DNA from: Chryseobacterium sp. ZHDP1
GTDB lineage: Bacteria > Bacteroidota > Bacteroidia > Flavobacteriales > Weeksellaceae
DNA: 64,000 bases
Direction: 5' to 3'
NCBI RefSeq assembly: GCF_018603435.1
Contig: NZ_CP075682.1
Location: forward strand, 4,216,001 to 4,280,000
Numbering within the stretch: the stretch's first letter is position 1; the number at the start of each line of letters is the position of its first letter. A program made the translations under genes and the position numbers. Shown here piece after piece: positions 50,766-59,676 of the stretch. Under the pieces are notes generated by a model that was not told where the DNA came from, searched no databases, and was given only the letters and a program-made list of their open reading frames with translations.

Positions 50766-51158
50766 GTGAAAAATTGGAACAAACATATCACCATAGTTCT
50801 ATGGCTATTTTGGGGATTTCTATTGGCTCCCAACATAAGCTATGCCTGTTCAAAAGCTCCAATTAAAACGGAACAACAGAAATTTTCAAAAAATCATCAC
50901 GAGAAAGCAGAAAAAAAGGATTGTTGCAAAACCAAATCCTGTAAAAAATGTAAAGATGGAAATGGCTGCGGTGGTAATTGTAAGCATAACTCGTGTAAGT
51001 GCGGCGTTTCTTCACCAAATTCTTTAAGTGTACCAATCGCAATAGAATTAAAAGCAAAGAACTATTTTGCTGAAACCAAAAAGCAAAAATTCGGTTTCAA
51101 AGAAGCCTATTATTCTTCAGGCTTTTTCTCCATTTGGCTTCCCCCTAAAATAAGCTAA
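50766..51158 (+). CDS. Exported Cys-rich small protein, putative metal binder
   Basis: 130 residues from a GTG start (no ATG is available upstream). Signal peptide about 1-27, cleaved near Tyr-Ala-Cys. The centre is Lys/Cys-rich (about 52-80) with Cys-Cys, Cys-x-x-Cys and Asn-Gly-Cys-Gly-Gly-Asn-Cys-Lys patterns, about 9 Cys in 30 residues plus His. A C-terminal aromatic part ends Trp-Leu-Pro-Pro-Lys. No known family, but its place before copper genes argues for periplasmic copper or other soft-metal binding. A hairpin with T-run (51193-51213) separates it from the next gene. Confidence 0.65.
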   Translation: MKNWNKHITIVLWLFWGFLLAPNISYACSKAPIKTEQQKFSKNHHEKAEKKDCCKTKSCKKCKDGNGCGGNCKHNSCKCGVSSPNSLSVPIAIELKAKNYFAETKKQKFGFKEAYYSSGFFSIWLPPKIS

Positions 51159-51192
51159 AATTATGACTTGACAGCCATAGGTACGTCTTGTC

Positions 51193-51213
51193 AAAAGCTG
51201 TTCCGGCTTTTTT
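51193..51213 (+). terminator. Hairpin with T-run between the Cys-rich gene and the copper genes
   Basis: AAAAGCT, loop GTTCC, GGCTTTT and further T residues. It may end most transcripts of the Cys-rich gene or act as an attenuator. Confidence 0.6.
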
Positions 51214-51295
51214 TAATCCCTAATTTGTATCATTTATTTAAAATTTCAAACAGAAATGGGTTTGCTAATGCCCCATTTCTTAAAATGTAATTATT

Positions 51296-52174
51296 ATGAA
51301 ATCATTATCAAAAATAGTGATGGTAATCGCTGTATTACTATCATCAATAAACGGCTTCGCACAAATCAAGAATGCGAAAACAGAAACCGTAAAGATTTAC
51401 GGAAATTGTGGTATGTGCAAAACCACCATCGAAAAAGCAGGTAACGTAAAAAAGGTAGCCAGTGTGGACTGGAACAAAGATACCAAGATGGCTACGCTCA
51501 CCTATGACGGCGACAAAACAAATCAGGATGAAATCCTGAAACGTATCGCCTTAGCAGGTTATGATAGCGAGAAGTTCTTGGCGCCAGATGATGTATATGC
51601 AAAATTACCCGGTTGTTGCCAGTATGATAGAGCGTTGAAGCCAACTGCCAAAAACAAAGAGGCAGGAATGGATATGAACGCCGGGCATGGCAATCACAAT
51701 CATAGTGAAATGACAGCACAGGGTAACAAGAATGCTACTCAAAATCAATCACAACTAAAACCTGTATTTGACAACTATTTTTCAGTTAAAGATGCTTTGA
51801 TAAAAACAGATGCGGCGACCGCATCCGCCAAAGCTGCTGAATTGTCGGCATCCATTAAACCAGTTGATATGAGTAAGCTATCGGTAGAAGAGCATGCTGT
51901 TTGGATGAAAATAATGAAAGACTTAGCAGCCAATACAGAAAGTATATCAAAATCAAAAGATGTTGCAAAACAGAGAAATGCTTTTGCCAAACTCTCGGGC
52001 AATATTTACACATTGGCTAAAGTATCTAAACAGGATGTACCCGTTTATTATCAACATTGCCCAATGTATAATGGCGGAGCAAACTGGTTAAGCAAAGAGA
52101 ATGCGGTTAAAAATCCGTATTACGGTTCACAAATGCTTACCTGTGGTAGTACAGTTGAAATTCTTGGCAAGTAA
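51296..52174 (+). CDS. HMA-domain plus DUF3347 exported protein
   Basis: 292 residues. Signal peptide about 1-23, then a heavy-metal-associated domain (about 28-95) with the Gly-Asn-Cys-Gly-Met-Cys metal site (Cys38, Cys41). A His/Met-rich linker (about 120-145) follows, and a DUF3347 domain (about 150-290) with Tyr-Gln-His-Cys-Pro-Met-Tyr and Asn-Pro-Tyr-Tyr-Gly-Ser-Gln-Met. The Cys-Pro-Met and Met-Leu-Thr-Cys residues may also bind copper. The HMA part probably hands Cu+ to other proteins in the periplasm. First gene of a tight run with the CopB-type ATPase. Confidence 0.85.
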   Translation: MKSLSKIVMVIAVLLSSINGFAQIKNAKTETVKIYGNCGMCKTTIEKAGNVKKVASVDWNKDTKMATLTYDGDKTNQDEILKRIALAGYDSEKFLAPDDVYAKLPGCCQYDRALKPTAKNKEAGMDMNAGHGNHNHSEMTAQGNKNATQNQSQLKPVFDNYFSVKDALIKTDAATASAKAAELSASIKPVDMSKLSVEEHAVWMKIMKDLAANTESISKSKDVAKQRNAFAKLSGNIYTLAKVSKQDVPVYYQHCPMYNGGANWLSKENAVKNPYYGSQMLTCGSTVEILGK

Positions 52175-52191
52175 ATCCTAAACTTACAATT

Positions 52192-54312
52192 ATGAACAAG
52201 TACACTTGTCCTATGCACCCGCAGGTGCTAAAAGACGAACCGGGAAAATGCCCCCTTTGCAGCATGGCATTGGTTCCCATAGGCGGTACGTCAGCCTCTC
52301 ATGAACACACATCAGGACATGGGCATTCGGGACATGCTCACCCTGACCATGCTAAAGAAAGTTTTGATAAACATGAGGGGCATCATACGGGCGATTTCCT
52401 CGCACGTTTTTGGGTAAGCCTCATCATTACAATTCCTATCCTGCTGCTGTCGCACATGATACAGCAGTGGTTAGGCTTTAGCTTTACTTTCAGTGGCGAT
52501 AAGTATGTGCTGCTTGCGTTGGGTACGGTTATGTATATCTATGGAGGCTTGCCATTCCTAAAAGGAATGATTGGCGAGATAAAAGCCAAAGCCATAGGCA
52601 TGATGACCCTTGTTGCCATCGCCATATCGGTAGCCTATATCTATTCGGTAGCCGTTGTGTTTGGTTTGCAGGGGATGGATTTCTTTTGGGAGTTAGCCAC
52701 GCTTATTGACATTATGCTATTGGGGCATTGGCTCGAAATGCGTTCTCAAATGGCTGCATCGAGGGCATTACAGTCGTTGGTGGCTTTACTGCCTAATGAT
52801 GTTACCGTGGAGCGGAACGGAGAAGCTGTAAAGATAAAGCTCGAAGACCTGCAAAGCGGTGAAACGGTTATCATAAAACCGGGAGAAAAAATTCCTGCCG
52901 ATGGATTGGTACTGGAGGGGCTTTCGTACATCAATGAAAGTATGCTTACTGGAGAAAGTGTTCCGGTAAAAAAAGAAGCCAACAGTAAGGTTATTGCAGG
53001 CTCTATCAATGGCGATGGTGCGGTAAAAGTTAAGGTAACAGCGGTCGGAAAAGACAGTTACTTAAACAGGGTTATCAATCTTGTACAAGAGGCACAGGCT
53101 ACCAAGTCCAATACACAAAACCTTGCGGACAAAGTAGCAAAATGGCTCACCTTTATTGCTATTGCCGTAGGCATAGGCACATTCATTTATTGGTATGCCA
53201 GCAATGGGGATATTGCTTTTGCATTAGAACGAATGGTTACTGTAATGGTAACAGCTTGCCCCCACGCATTGGGCGTAGCTATCCCTTTGGTGGTCGCTAT
53301 TTCCACAACGCTATCGGCGACCAATGGGCTGCTTATCCGCAACCGCACGGCATTTGAAACGACCCGGAAGCTATCTACCATCATTTTTGATAAGACCGGA
53401 ACGCTTACCAAAGGTTCCCACGCAGTAGAAAAGGTTTTCCCTTTAACAGATGAATATAATGCCGATGAGGTTATCCAGTATGCTGCCGCAGTACAGCAAA
53501 ATTCAGAACACCATATCGCAAAAGGTATTATGGCTGCATTGAAAGAAAGGAGCCTCACCCTATGGAAGTCTGAAAACTTTAGCTATATGCAGGGCATAGG
53601 TGTAAAAGGTGTTGTAAACGGGAAAAATGTCGTAGCGGCGGGACCGAATTATTTCGCCGAAAAGCACCTTTCACTGCCCGAAATCCCAACTGAAATCAAT
53701 CAGGAAGCCGAAACGGTAAACTTTGTTTTAATCGAAAATAAAGTAGCAGGTATCATCACTTTGGCAGACAGTATCCGTGAGGGTTCAAAGCAAGCTATTG
53801 ACGACCTCAAACGATTGAATATCAAATCCTTTTTGCTTACAGGCGACAATGAAAAGATTGCTGCTGCGGTAGCTGGAAAATTGAGAATGGATGGGTATTT
53901 GGCAAATGTACTTCCGCACAATAAGCAGGAAAAAGTAAAGGAATTTCAAAACAAAGGTGAAGTTGTGGCAATGACAGGCGATGGCGTAAATGATGCTCCT
54001 GCGTTGGCACAGGCAGATGTTGGCATTGCCGTAGGTTCCGGTACAGACGTGGCAGCCGAAACTGCGGACATTATATTGGTGGACAGTGACCCCAGAGATG
54101 TGGTCAAACTGATTGACTTCGGCAAACTTACTTATAAAAAGATGGTACAAAACCTGATATGGGCGGTTGGCTACAACGTGGTAGCAATCCCTCTTGCCGC
54201 AGGTGTACTCTATCCGAAATTTATTTTAAGCCCGGCAATGGGTGCTGTACTGATGAGCATAAGTACCATTGTAGTGGCTATTAATGCAAGTTTATTAAAA
54301 ATCAAAAAGTAA
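52192..54312 (+). CDS. CopB-type (P1B) copper-translocating ATPase
   Basis: 706 residues. N-terminal heavy-metal-binding YHS-like finger (Tyr-Thr-Cys-Pro-Met-His-Pro, then Cys-Pro-Leu-Cys, residues 5-23), a His-rich tail (about 36-65), eight-helix core with Cys-Pro-His (356-358) instead of Cys-Pro-Cys in M6, Asp400 in Asp-Lys-Thr-Gly-Thr, and Gly-Asp-Gly-Val-Asn-Asp-Ala-Pro. The Cys-Pro-His motif defines the CopB subgroup (P1B-3), linked to Cu2+ or Ag+ export. It pumps copper out of the cytoplasm. Between two DUF3347-type genes; base composition is visibly less AT-rich than in the flanking core genes. Confidence 0.95.
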   Translation: MNKYTCPMHPQVLKDEPGKCPLCSMALVPIGGTSASHEHTSGHGHSGHAHPDHAKESFDKHEGHHTGDFLARFWVSLIITIPILLLSHMIQQWLGFSFTFSGDKYVLLALGTVMYIYGGLPFLKGMIGEIKAKAIGMMTLVAIAISVAYIYSVAVVFGLQGMDFFWELATLIDIMLLGHWLEMRSQMAASRALQSLVALLPNDVTVERNGEAVKIKLEDLQSGETVIIKPGEKIPADGLVLEGLSYINESMLTGESVPVKKEANSKVIAGSINGDGAVKVKVTAVGKDSYLNRVINLVQEAQATKSNTQNLADKVAKWLTFIAIAVGIGTFIYWYASNGDIAFALERMVTVMVTACPHALGVAIPLVVAISTTLSATNGLLIRNRTAFETTRKLSTIIFDKTGTLTKGSHAVEKVFPLTDEYNADEVIQYAAAVQQNSEHHIAKGIMAALKERSLTLWKSENFSYMQGIGVKGVVNGKNVVAAGPNYFAEKHLSLPEIPTEINQEAETVNFVLIENKVAGIITLADSIREGSKQAIDDLKRLNIKSFLLTGDNEKIAAAVAGKLRMDGYLANVLPHNKQEKVKEFQNKGEVVAMTGDGVNDAPALAQADVGIAVGSGTDVAAETADIILVDSDPRDVVKLIDFGKLTYKKMVQNLIWAVGYNVVAIPLAAGVLYPKFILSPAMGAVLMSISTIVVAINASLLKIKK

Positions 54313-54318
54313 ATAAAA

Positions 54319-54972
54319 ATGAAAAATATAACAATATCAATCTTCGCTGTTATCACAGTATTTATAGCAGCTTCATGTAATCAGTCGTCAACTAAGAACA
54401 ACGAGCTGTCCGAAAATAATACAACTGCCACTTCGGGCGAGCAGGCACCTTCTCAGTCAAAAGTGAATGACACAGTGCCCTTACCAGCTACGCCTGATAC
54501 ATCCATCGGTAAGAATGCAGGAGAAACAGCAACTGGTGGTTTTTCTATTGCGCCCATAGTGGCTGATTATCTGTCACTGAAGAACGCTCTTGTTTCAGAC
54601 GATGCTAATGCTGCTGCCGATGCAGGTAAAAAGCTGTTTGCCACCCTGAATAAAGTGGACATGAAAACCGTCCCTGCCGATAATCACAAAAAATACATGG
54701 ACATAACAGATGATATAAAGGAAAACGCAGAGCATATTGGCGACAATGCAGGTAAAATTGATCATCAGAGAGAGCATCTGGCATCATTAAGTGAAGATAT
54801 CAGTGATCTTATTACGCTGTTCGGTTCTCCGCAGGCACTCTATCAGGATCATTGCCCAATGTTCAATGATGGCAAAGGAGCTATTTGGTTAAGCGAAAGC
54901 AAAGCAATCAAAAATCCTTATTACGGTTCAAAAATGATTACCTGCGGTATGGTGGAAAAAACCTTTAATTAA
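54319..54972 (+). CDS. DUF3347 lipoprotein
   Basis: 217 residues. Lipobox Ala-Ala-Ser-Cys near residue 20, then a Ser/Thr/Asn-rich linker, then a DUF3347 domain (about 75-215) with Tyr-Gln-Asp-His-Cys-Pro-Met-Phe and Asn-Pro-Tyr-Tyr-Gly-Ser-Lys-Met-Ile-Thr-Cys. The Cys/Met/His set matches the domain of the HMA protein upstream. Likely a periplasm-facing copper binder. Begins 6 bases after the ATPase stop. Confidence 0.85.
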   Translation: MKNITISIFAVITVFIAASCNQSSTKNNELSENNTTATSGEQAPSQSKVNDTVPLPATPDTSIGKNAGETATGGFSIAPIVADYLSLKNALVSDDANAAADAGKKLFATLNKVDMKTVPADNHKKYMDITDDIKENAEHIGDNAGKIDHQREHLASLSEDISDLITLFGSPQALYQDHCPMFNDGKGAIWLSESKAIKNPYYGSKMITCGMVEKTFN

Positions 54973-54973
54973 T

Positions 54974-55429
54974 ATGTCCTTAACGAAGAAAATCATATTG
55001 GGGTTGACTATTATCTTAATCGGCATACAGTTTTTTCAACCGTTACAGAACAAGTCGGATGAAGTGACAGCCTCTCATATTGAAAAGGTGTATGCCGTAC
55101 CCCAAAATGTAAAGGCTGTCCTTGTCCAATCCTGCTACGACTGTCATAGCAACAATACCCATTATCCGTGGTATAGCCGCATCCAGCCGGGGTCATGGTA
55201 TATGGCGCAGCATATCAAAAAAGGTAAGGAGGAACTCAACTTCAGCAACTTTGGGGAGTATTCCCCCCGCAAGCAGCGAAATAAGTTCAGGGCTATGGCG
55301 GGACAGGTCAAGGACGGAGAAATGCCCTTATCGTCATATACACTAATTCATCGCAATGCAGTATTGTCGCAAGAGGATAAGCAAGTTTTGGTGAAATGGT
55401 TTGGCGTAATGGAAGACAGTATTAAATAA
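54974..55429 (+). CDS. Haem-binding domain protein (Haem_bd)
   Basis: 151 residues. N-terminal hydrophobic helix (about 5-25) as signal anchor, then the Haem_bd domain with Cys-Tyr-Asp-Cys-His-Ser-Asn-Asn-Thr-His-Tyr-Pro-Trp-Tyr, a c-type haem site, and Trp-Tyr-Met-Ala-Gln-His-Ile. The family is found beside DUF3347 and multicopper oxidase genes in Bacteroidetes. It may pass electrons or sense redox in the periplasm. The start is 1 base after the previous stop. Confidence 0.88.
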   Translation: MSLTKKIILGLTIILIGIQFFQPLQNKSDEVTASHIEKVYAVPQNVKAVLVQSCYDCHSNNTHYPWYSRIQPGSWYMAQHIKKGKEELNFSNFGEYSPRKQRNKFRAMAGQVKDGEMPLSSYTLIHRNAVLSQEDKQVLVKWFGVMEDSIK

Positions 55430-55443
55430 AATTTTTAAAATCA

Positions 55444-57732
55444 ATGAACAGATATAAGAATATACCCATAAAAATGCTGCAAACGGTATTGCTACTGCTT
55501 TGCGCACAAACCCTGTTTGCACAGAAAGTGGTGCATTACGAATTGTATGTAAAAGATACGCTTGTCAATTATGCAGGTAAGCAAAAAAGAGCGATTGCCG
55601 TAAACGGTCAAATCCCGATGCCTACGCTCACTTTCACCGAGGGTGATACAGCCGAAATTGTTGTTCATAATCAATTGAAAGAAAGCACATCGCTGCATTG
55701 GCACGGTGTATTTCTCCCCAACAAAGAAGACGGAGTTCCCTGGCTTACCCAAAAACCGATAGCTCCCGGGGCTACCTATACCTATCGTTTTCCTATTATA
55801 CAAAGCGGAACGCACTGGTACCATTCGCATTCTGGATTACAGGAACAGATTGGGATGTACGGAAACTTTGTAATGAAGAAAAGAAAGGACGATAAGACGT
55901 TTAGAAAAGGAATAGATGATTTACCTGAAGTTCCCATTGTTTTAAGCGAATGGACCAACCTCAATCCAAAAAATATCAACAGAATGCTGCATAATGCCAA
56001 CGACTGGGCAGCGATTAAGAAGAATTCAACACAGTCTTATGCAGAAGCCATTCGTGAGGGTTATTTTAAAACCAAGCTAAAAAACGAATGGAAACGTATG
56101 CTGGCAATGGATGTAAGCGATGTTTACTATGACAAAGTACTAATGAATGGAAACAATACCACAGATTTAAAAACCATCGATGGCAAATCATTGAAAGCAG
56201 GCGATAAAGTGAGGTTAAGAATATCCAACGGTGGAGCTTCTTCTTATTTCTGGTTGCGTTACGCAGGTGGAAAGATTACAGTAGTCGCTAATGACGGCAA
56301 TGATGTAGAACCTGTAGATGTTGACCGGTTGATTATTGGTGTTTCAGAAACTTACGATGTTGTGGTTACGATTCCTGCCGATGGCGTGGCTTATGAATTT
56401 TTGGCAACAACCGAAGACCGAACACAGTCTGCAAGTTATTTTGTTGGAAATGGTGTTAAACAGTTGATTTCCCCTCTTCCCCGTCTTAAATATTTTGAAG
56501 GAATGAAAATGATGAACGGTATGATGAAAATGAACGGAGATCTGGATGATATGGGCATGAAGATGAGCCTGAACAAAATGGACATGAACGTAGTGATGTA
56601 TCCCGAAATTACGGGACCAGCCGGAAAGAAAGAAGATCACAGCCAGCATAATATGGATATGGAATCTGGAATGAAAATGGACACCGACCCGAATAGATAC
56701 AATGCAAATGCCCTGGGAGATATTACAACTCTAAATTATTCAATGTTGCAATCTCCATATAATACTACATTGCCAAAGGAGGCTCCTGTAAAAGAATTGA
56801 AATTTACACTAACCGGAAATATGAACCGCTATGTTTGGAGTATGGATAATAAAATCCTTTCCGAAACGGACAAGATACCCGTAAAAAAAGGTGAGGTTTT
56901 ACGCATTACCATTTATAATAATTCGATGATGCGCCATCCGATGCACCTTCACGGGTTTGACTTCAGGGTAATAAATGGAAAAGGAGAAAAATCGCCGCTA
57001 AAAAACGTACTCGATATTATGCCGATGGAGACCGATACCATTGAATTCCTCGCAAATGAAGAAGGAGACTGGTTTTTCCATTGCCATATCCTTTATCATA
57101 TGATGTCGGGTATGAACCGTGTTTTTTCGGTCGGTGATTATCAAAATCCAAATTTGCCAGACAAGAAACAAGCCTATAATATGTTGCAAAGAGAAAGCAA
57201 TATGCCTCACTTTATGGCAGAAAATGATTTTGCGACCAATGGAAACGACGGTCAGGCTATGTTGCAGAATGCCCGATGGAGTTTGGGTACAGAATGGCGA
57301 TTAGGCTACAACAGTATGCACGGTTATGAAGTGGAAACTCATCTTGGCAGATACATCGGAAAAATGCAGTGGCTGATGCCTTTTATTGGTTATGACTGGC
57401 GATACCGTAAAATGGGAATTGACCAGCAGGAAAAAAACCTGTTTGGCCAAACCAATGAGAAAGATACCCGAAGGGCCTTTAGTTTAGGTGTAATGTACAC
57501 TTTACCAATGCTGGTCAATTTTCAGGCAGAGGTTTATCACGACGGTATTGTAAGATTGGCATTGATGCGTGAGGACATTCCGATTTCTAAGAGATTGAGA
57601 GGAGGATTTATGGTGAATACCGACAAAGAATATATGGGAGAACTCAAATACATTATCAATAAAAACATCGGAATCCGGGCTCATTATGATAGTGATATGG
57701 GATGGGGAGCCGGATTGTCACTTGTGTATTAA
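55444..57732 (+). CDS. Multicopper oxidase with a C-terminal CopB-like barrel domain
   Basis: 762 residues. Signal peptide about 1-27. Three cupredoxin domains with copper ligands: His-Trp-His-Gly (85-88), His-Trp-Tyr-His-Ser-His (124-129), His-Pro-Met-His-Leu-His-Gly (~500) and His-Cys-His-Ile-Leu-Tyr-His-Met-Met-Ser-Gly-Met (~545). Met-rich insert (about 355-425), as in CopA/PcoA. After the oxidase the protein goes on for ~200 residues in alternating strands ending Leu-Ser-Leu-Val-Tyr, resembling the CopB/PcoB outer-membrane protein. The oxidase part would turn Cu+ into less toxic Cu2+; fusion would anchor it at the outer membrane. The barrel part is inference from strand pattern. Confidence 0.88.
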   Translation: MNRYKNIPIKMLQTVLLLLCAQTLFAQKVVHYELYVKDTLVNYAGKQKRAIAVNGQIPMPTLTFTEGDTAEIVVHNQLKESTSLHWHGVFLPNKEDGVPWLTQKPIAPGATYTYRFPIIQSGTHWYHSHSGLQEQIGMYGNFVMKKRKDDKTFRKGIDDLPEVPIVLSEWTNLNPKNINRMLHNANDWAAIKKNSTQSYAEAIREGYFKTKLKNEWKRMLAMDVSDVYYDKVLMNGNNTTDLKTIDGKSLKAGDKVRLRISNGGASSYFWLRYAGGKITVVANDGNDVEPVDVDRLIIGVSETYDVVVTIPADGVAYEFLATTEDRTQSASYFVGNGVKQLISPLPRLKYFEGMKMMNGMMKMNGDLDDMGMKMSLNKMDMNVVMYPEITGPAGKKEDHSQHNMDMESGMKMDTDPNRYNANALGDITTLNYSMLQSPYNTTLPKEAPVKELKFTLTGNMNRYVWSMDNKILSETDKIPVKKGEVLRITIYNNSMMRHPMHLHGFDFRVINGKGEKSPLKNVLDIMPMETDTIEFLANEEGDWFFHCHILYHMMSGMNRVFSVGDYQNPNLPDKKQAYNMLQRESNMPHFMAENDFATNGNDGQAMLQNARWSLGTEWRLGYNSMHGYEVETHLGRYIGKMQWLMPFIGYDWRYRKMGIDQQEKNLFGQTNEKDTRRAFSLGVMYTLPMLVNFQAEVYHDGIVRLALMREDIPISKRLRGGFMVNTDKEYMGELKYIINKNIGIRAHYDSDMGWGAGLSLVY

Positions 57733-57781
57733 TAATAATATTATAAGTTTTTGGATAATTATTTGATTTACTATAAATAAA

Positions 57782-57828
57782 TGGAACTGCAATTGTTTCC
57801 ACTGAAAATATAACAATTAGCTGTTCCA
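57782..57828. promoter_or_regulatory. Inverted repeat between the oxidase and DUF305 genes
   Basis: TGGAACTGCAATTG on the left faces CAATTAGCTGTTCCA on the right; the outer six bases pair perfectly. It could be an mRNA hairpin or a protein-binding dyad in the 128-base gap. Confidence 0.5.
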
Positions 57829-57860
57829 TTTAATCAATTACAACTTTAAAATAGAATAAA

Positions 57861-58334
57861 ATGGAAAATATGAATCACAAAAAACAAGATAATACTGTTT
57901 ATAGAAAGCTTTTTTTTACACTGATAATTTCATTTATCATCATGTATCTCGTCATGTTTTTAAATGTTGACGAAATTGCTCATGTTTATATAAGTTTAAC
58001 CCGAACGTACATGACATTGCTAATGGTGTCTCCGATGGCCGTGTTAATGATATTGATGATGGGCAATATGTATCATAATAAAAAACTTAATTCCATTATC
58101 ATTGGTAGTGGAATTACTGTATTTATCGTTGCATTTATTTTTCTGCGAAATCAAACTTTCGTCAGCGATATTCAATATATGAAAGCAATGATTCCACATC
58201 ATTCTTCTGCTATTATGACAAGCAAACATGCTGAGATCAAAGATCCAGAAGTGAAGATATTATCAGAAAATATCATAAAATCTCAAGAAGAAGAGATAAA
58301 AAAAATGAAGGAAAAAATTAAAGAACTACAGTAA
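57861..58334 (+). CDS. DUF305-family membrane protein
   Basis: 157 residues. Three transmembrane helices (about 15-35, 50-70, 78-96) precede a C-terminal ~55-residue DUF305 part with Met-Lys-Ala-Met-Ile-Pro-His-His-Ser-Ser-Ala-Ile-Met and a Lys/Glu-rich helix. The His-His pair and Met residues suggest metal binding. DUF305 proteins of this type are common in copper and silver clusters. Function is not proven. Follows the oxidase gene on the same strand. Confidence 0.82.
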   Translation: MENMNHKKQDNTVYRKLFFTLIISFIIMYLVMFLNVDEIAHVYISLTRTYMTLLMVSPMAVLMILMMGNMYHNKKLNSIIIGSGITVFIVAFIFLRNQTFVSDIQYMKAMIPHHSSAIMTSKHAEIKDPEVKILSENIIKSQEEEIKKMKEKIKELQ

Positions 58335-58339
58335 TACTA

Positions 58340-59038
58340 ATGCATACAAATTTCTTAGAAAAACATTATACCAATCGTGTAGGTTGGCTACGAGCTTCAG
58401 TTCTTGGAGCAAATGACGGCATCTTATCTGTAACAAGTATTGCTATTGGTGTTGCAGCAGCCAGTTCAGAAAGAAATACGATTATTCTTGCCGCATTGGC
58501 GGGCTTGGTTTCCGGGGCAATGTCTATGGCCGCAGGAGAATATGTTTCTGTCAGTTCGCAGGCAGACACCGAAAAGGCCGACTTGTTGAGAGAAGAGAAA
58601 GAGTTAAAAGAAATGCCCGAAATGGAATTAGCAGAACTAGCAAAAATATATGAAAGTAGAGGCGTAAGTATGCAAACAGCTTTGCAGGTAGCAAAAGAAT
58701 TGACCAATCACAATGCATTGGAGGCCCACGCCAAAGATGAACTGGGCATTAACGAAATTACACAGGCAAAACCCTTACAGGCAGCTTTAGCATCCTTTGC
58801 GTCTTTTACAGCGGGGGGGATTTTGCCTTTTATAGTTTCTATATTTGCTCCATTAAAAACAATGGTTTATTATCAATATACTTTGTCTATCGTGTTTTTG
58901 ATGTTGCTGGGTGCAGTTACTGCAAAAACAGGAGGTTCAAAAATCATAGTTGCGGTTCTCAGAATGTGCTTTTGGGGAACAATAGCAATGGCTGCAACAG
59001 CTTTAGTCGGACATTTATTTGGGATAAAAAATATTTAA
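58340..59038 (+). CDS. VIT1/CCC1-family membrane transporter
   Basis: 232 residues. A CCC1/VIT1 fold with Arg-Ala-Ser-Val-Leu-Gly-Ala-Asn-Asp-Gly-Ile in helix 1, Gly-Ala-Met-Ser-Met-Ala-Ala-Gly-Glu-Tyr-Val-Ser-Val-Ser-Ser-Gln in helix 2, an acidic cytoplasmic helix pair (about 75-130) for metal, then three helices. In yeast and plants the family moves Fe2+/Mn2+ into vacuoles; bacterial ones may export iron or manganese. Begins 5 bases after the DUF305 gene ends, so it is in the same operon. Confidence 0.9.
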   Translation: MHTNFLEKHYTNRVGWLRASVLGANDGILSVTSIAIGVAAASSERNTIILAALAGLVSGAMSMAAGEYVSVSSQADTEKADLLREEKELKEMPEMELAELAKIYESRGVSMQTALQVAKELTNHNALEAHAKDELGINEITQAKPLQAALASFASFTAGGILPFIVSIFAPLKTMVYYQYTLSIVFLMLLGAVTAKTGGSKIIVAVLRMCFWGTIAMAATALVGHLFGIKNI

Positions 59039-59044
59039 ATAAGA

Positions 59045-59668
59045 ATGAATACAGATAAAACTTCAACACAACACTGGAATACCATTTACCAAAGCAAAAA
59101 CGAGAATGAAGTAAGCTGGTATCAAGAATATCCGAAAGCTTCCATTGAGTTGATAAAGGAATTAAACTTACCTCTTTCAGCACATATCATCGATATTGGT
59201 GGTGGAGAAAGCCATTTGGTAGATGTTCTTCTGGAGATGGGCTATACGAATATTTCTGTCCTAGATATTTCTGAAACTGCACTTCAAAAAAACCAAAACA
59301 GATTGGGAGAAAAAAGTAAGCTGGTAAATTGGATTGCAACTGATATTACTGAATTTATACCAAGACAAAAATATGACCTGTGGCATGACAGAGCGGCTTT
59401 TCATTTTTTAACGGCTGAAGAAAATGTCAAAAAATATGTTTCAATTGCTGAAAGGACTATCACTCAAGATGGATTTTTGATTATGGGAACATTCTCCGAT
59501 AATGGTCCAACCAAATGCAGTGGTCTCGATACCAAACAATTTACCGAGGAATCACTGAAAAAAGTTTTTGAGAGATCTTTTGAGCTAAAGAGTTTCAAAT
59601 ATCTCGACCATTCTACACCTTTTAATACAATTCAGAATTTTTTATTTTGTACATTTCAAAGAAAATAA
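59045..59668 (+). CDS. Class I SAM-dependent methyltransferase
   Basis: 207 residues. SAM motif I Ile-Asp-Ile-Gly-Gly-Gly-Glu-Ser (about 51-58), acidic Leu-Asp-Ile-Ser at the end of strand 2 (~77), Trp-Ile-Ala-Thr-Asp and Leu-Trp-His-Asp-Arg-Ala-Ala-Phe-His-Phe-Leu (about 115-125). Similar small methyltransferases occur in bacterial metal-resistance islands, where a role in thiopurine- or metalloid-type detoxification is guessed. Substrate unknown. Starts 6 bases after the VIT1-like gene. Confidence 0.82.
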   Translation: MNTDKTSTQHWNTIYQSKNENEVSWYQEYPKASIELIKELNLPLSAHIIDIGGGESHLVDVLLEMGYTNISVLDISETALQKNQNRLGEKSKLVNWIATDITEFIPRQKYDLWHDRAAFHFLTAEENVKKYVSIAERTITQDGFLIMGTFSDNGPTKCSGLDTKQFTEESLKKVFERSFELKSFKYLDHSTPFNTIQNFLFCTFQRK

Positions 59669-59676
59669 AATAGCAG

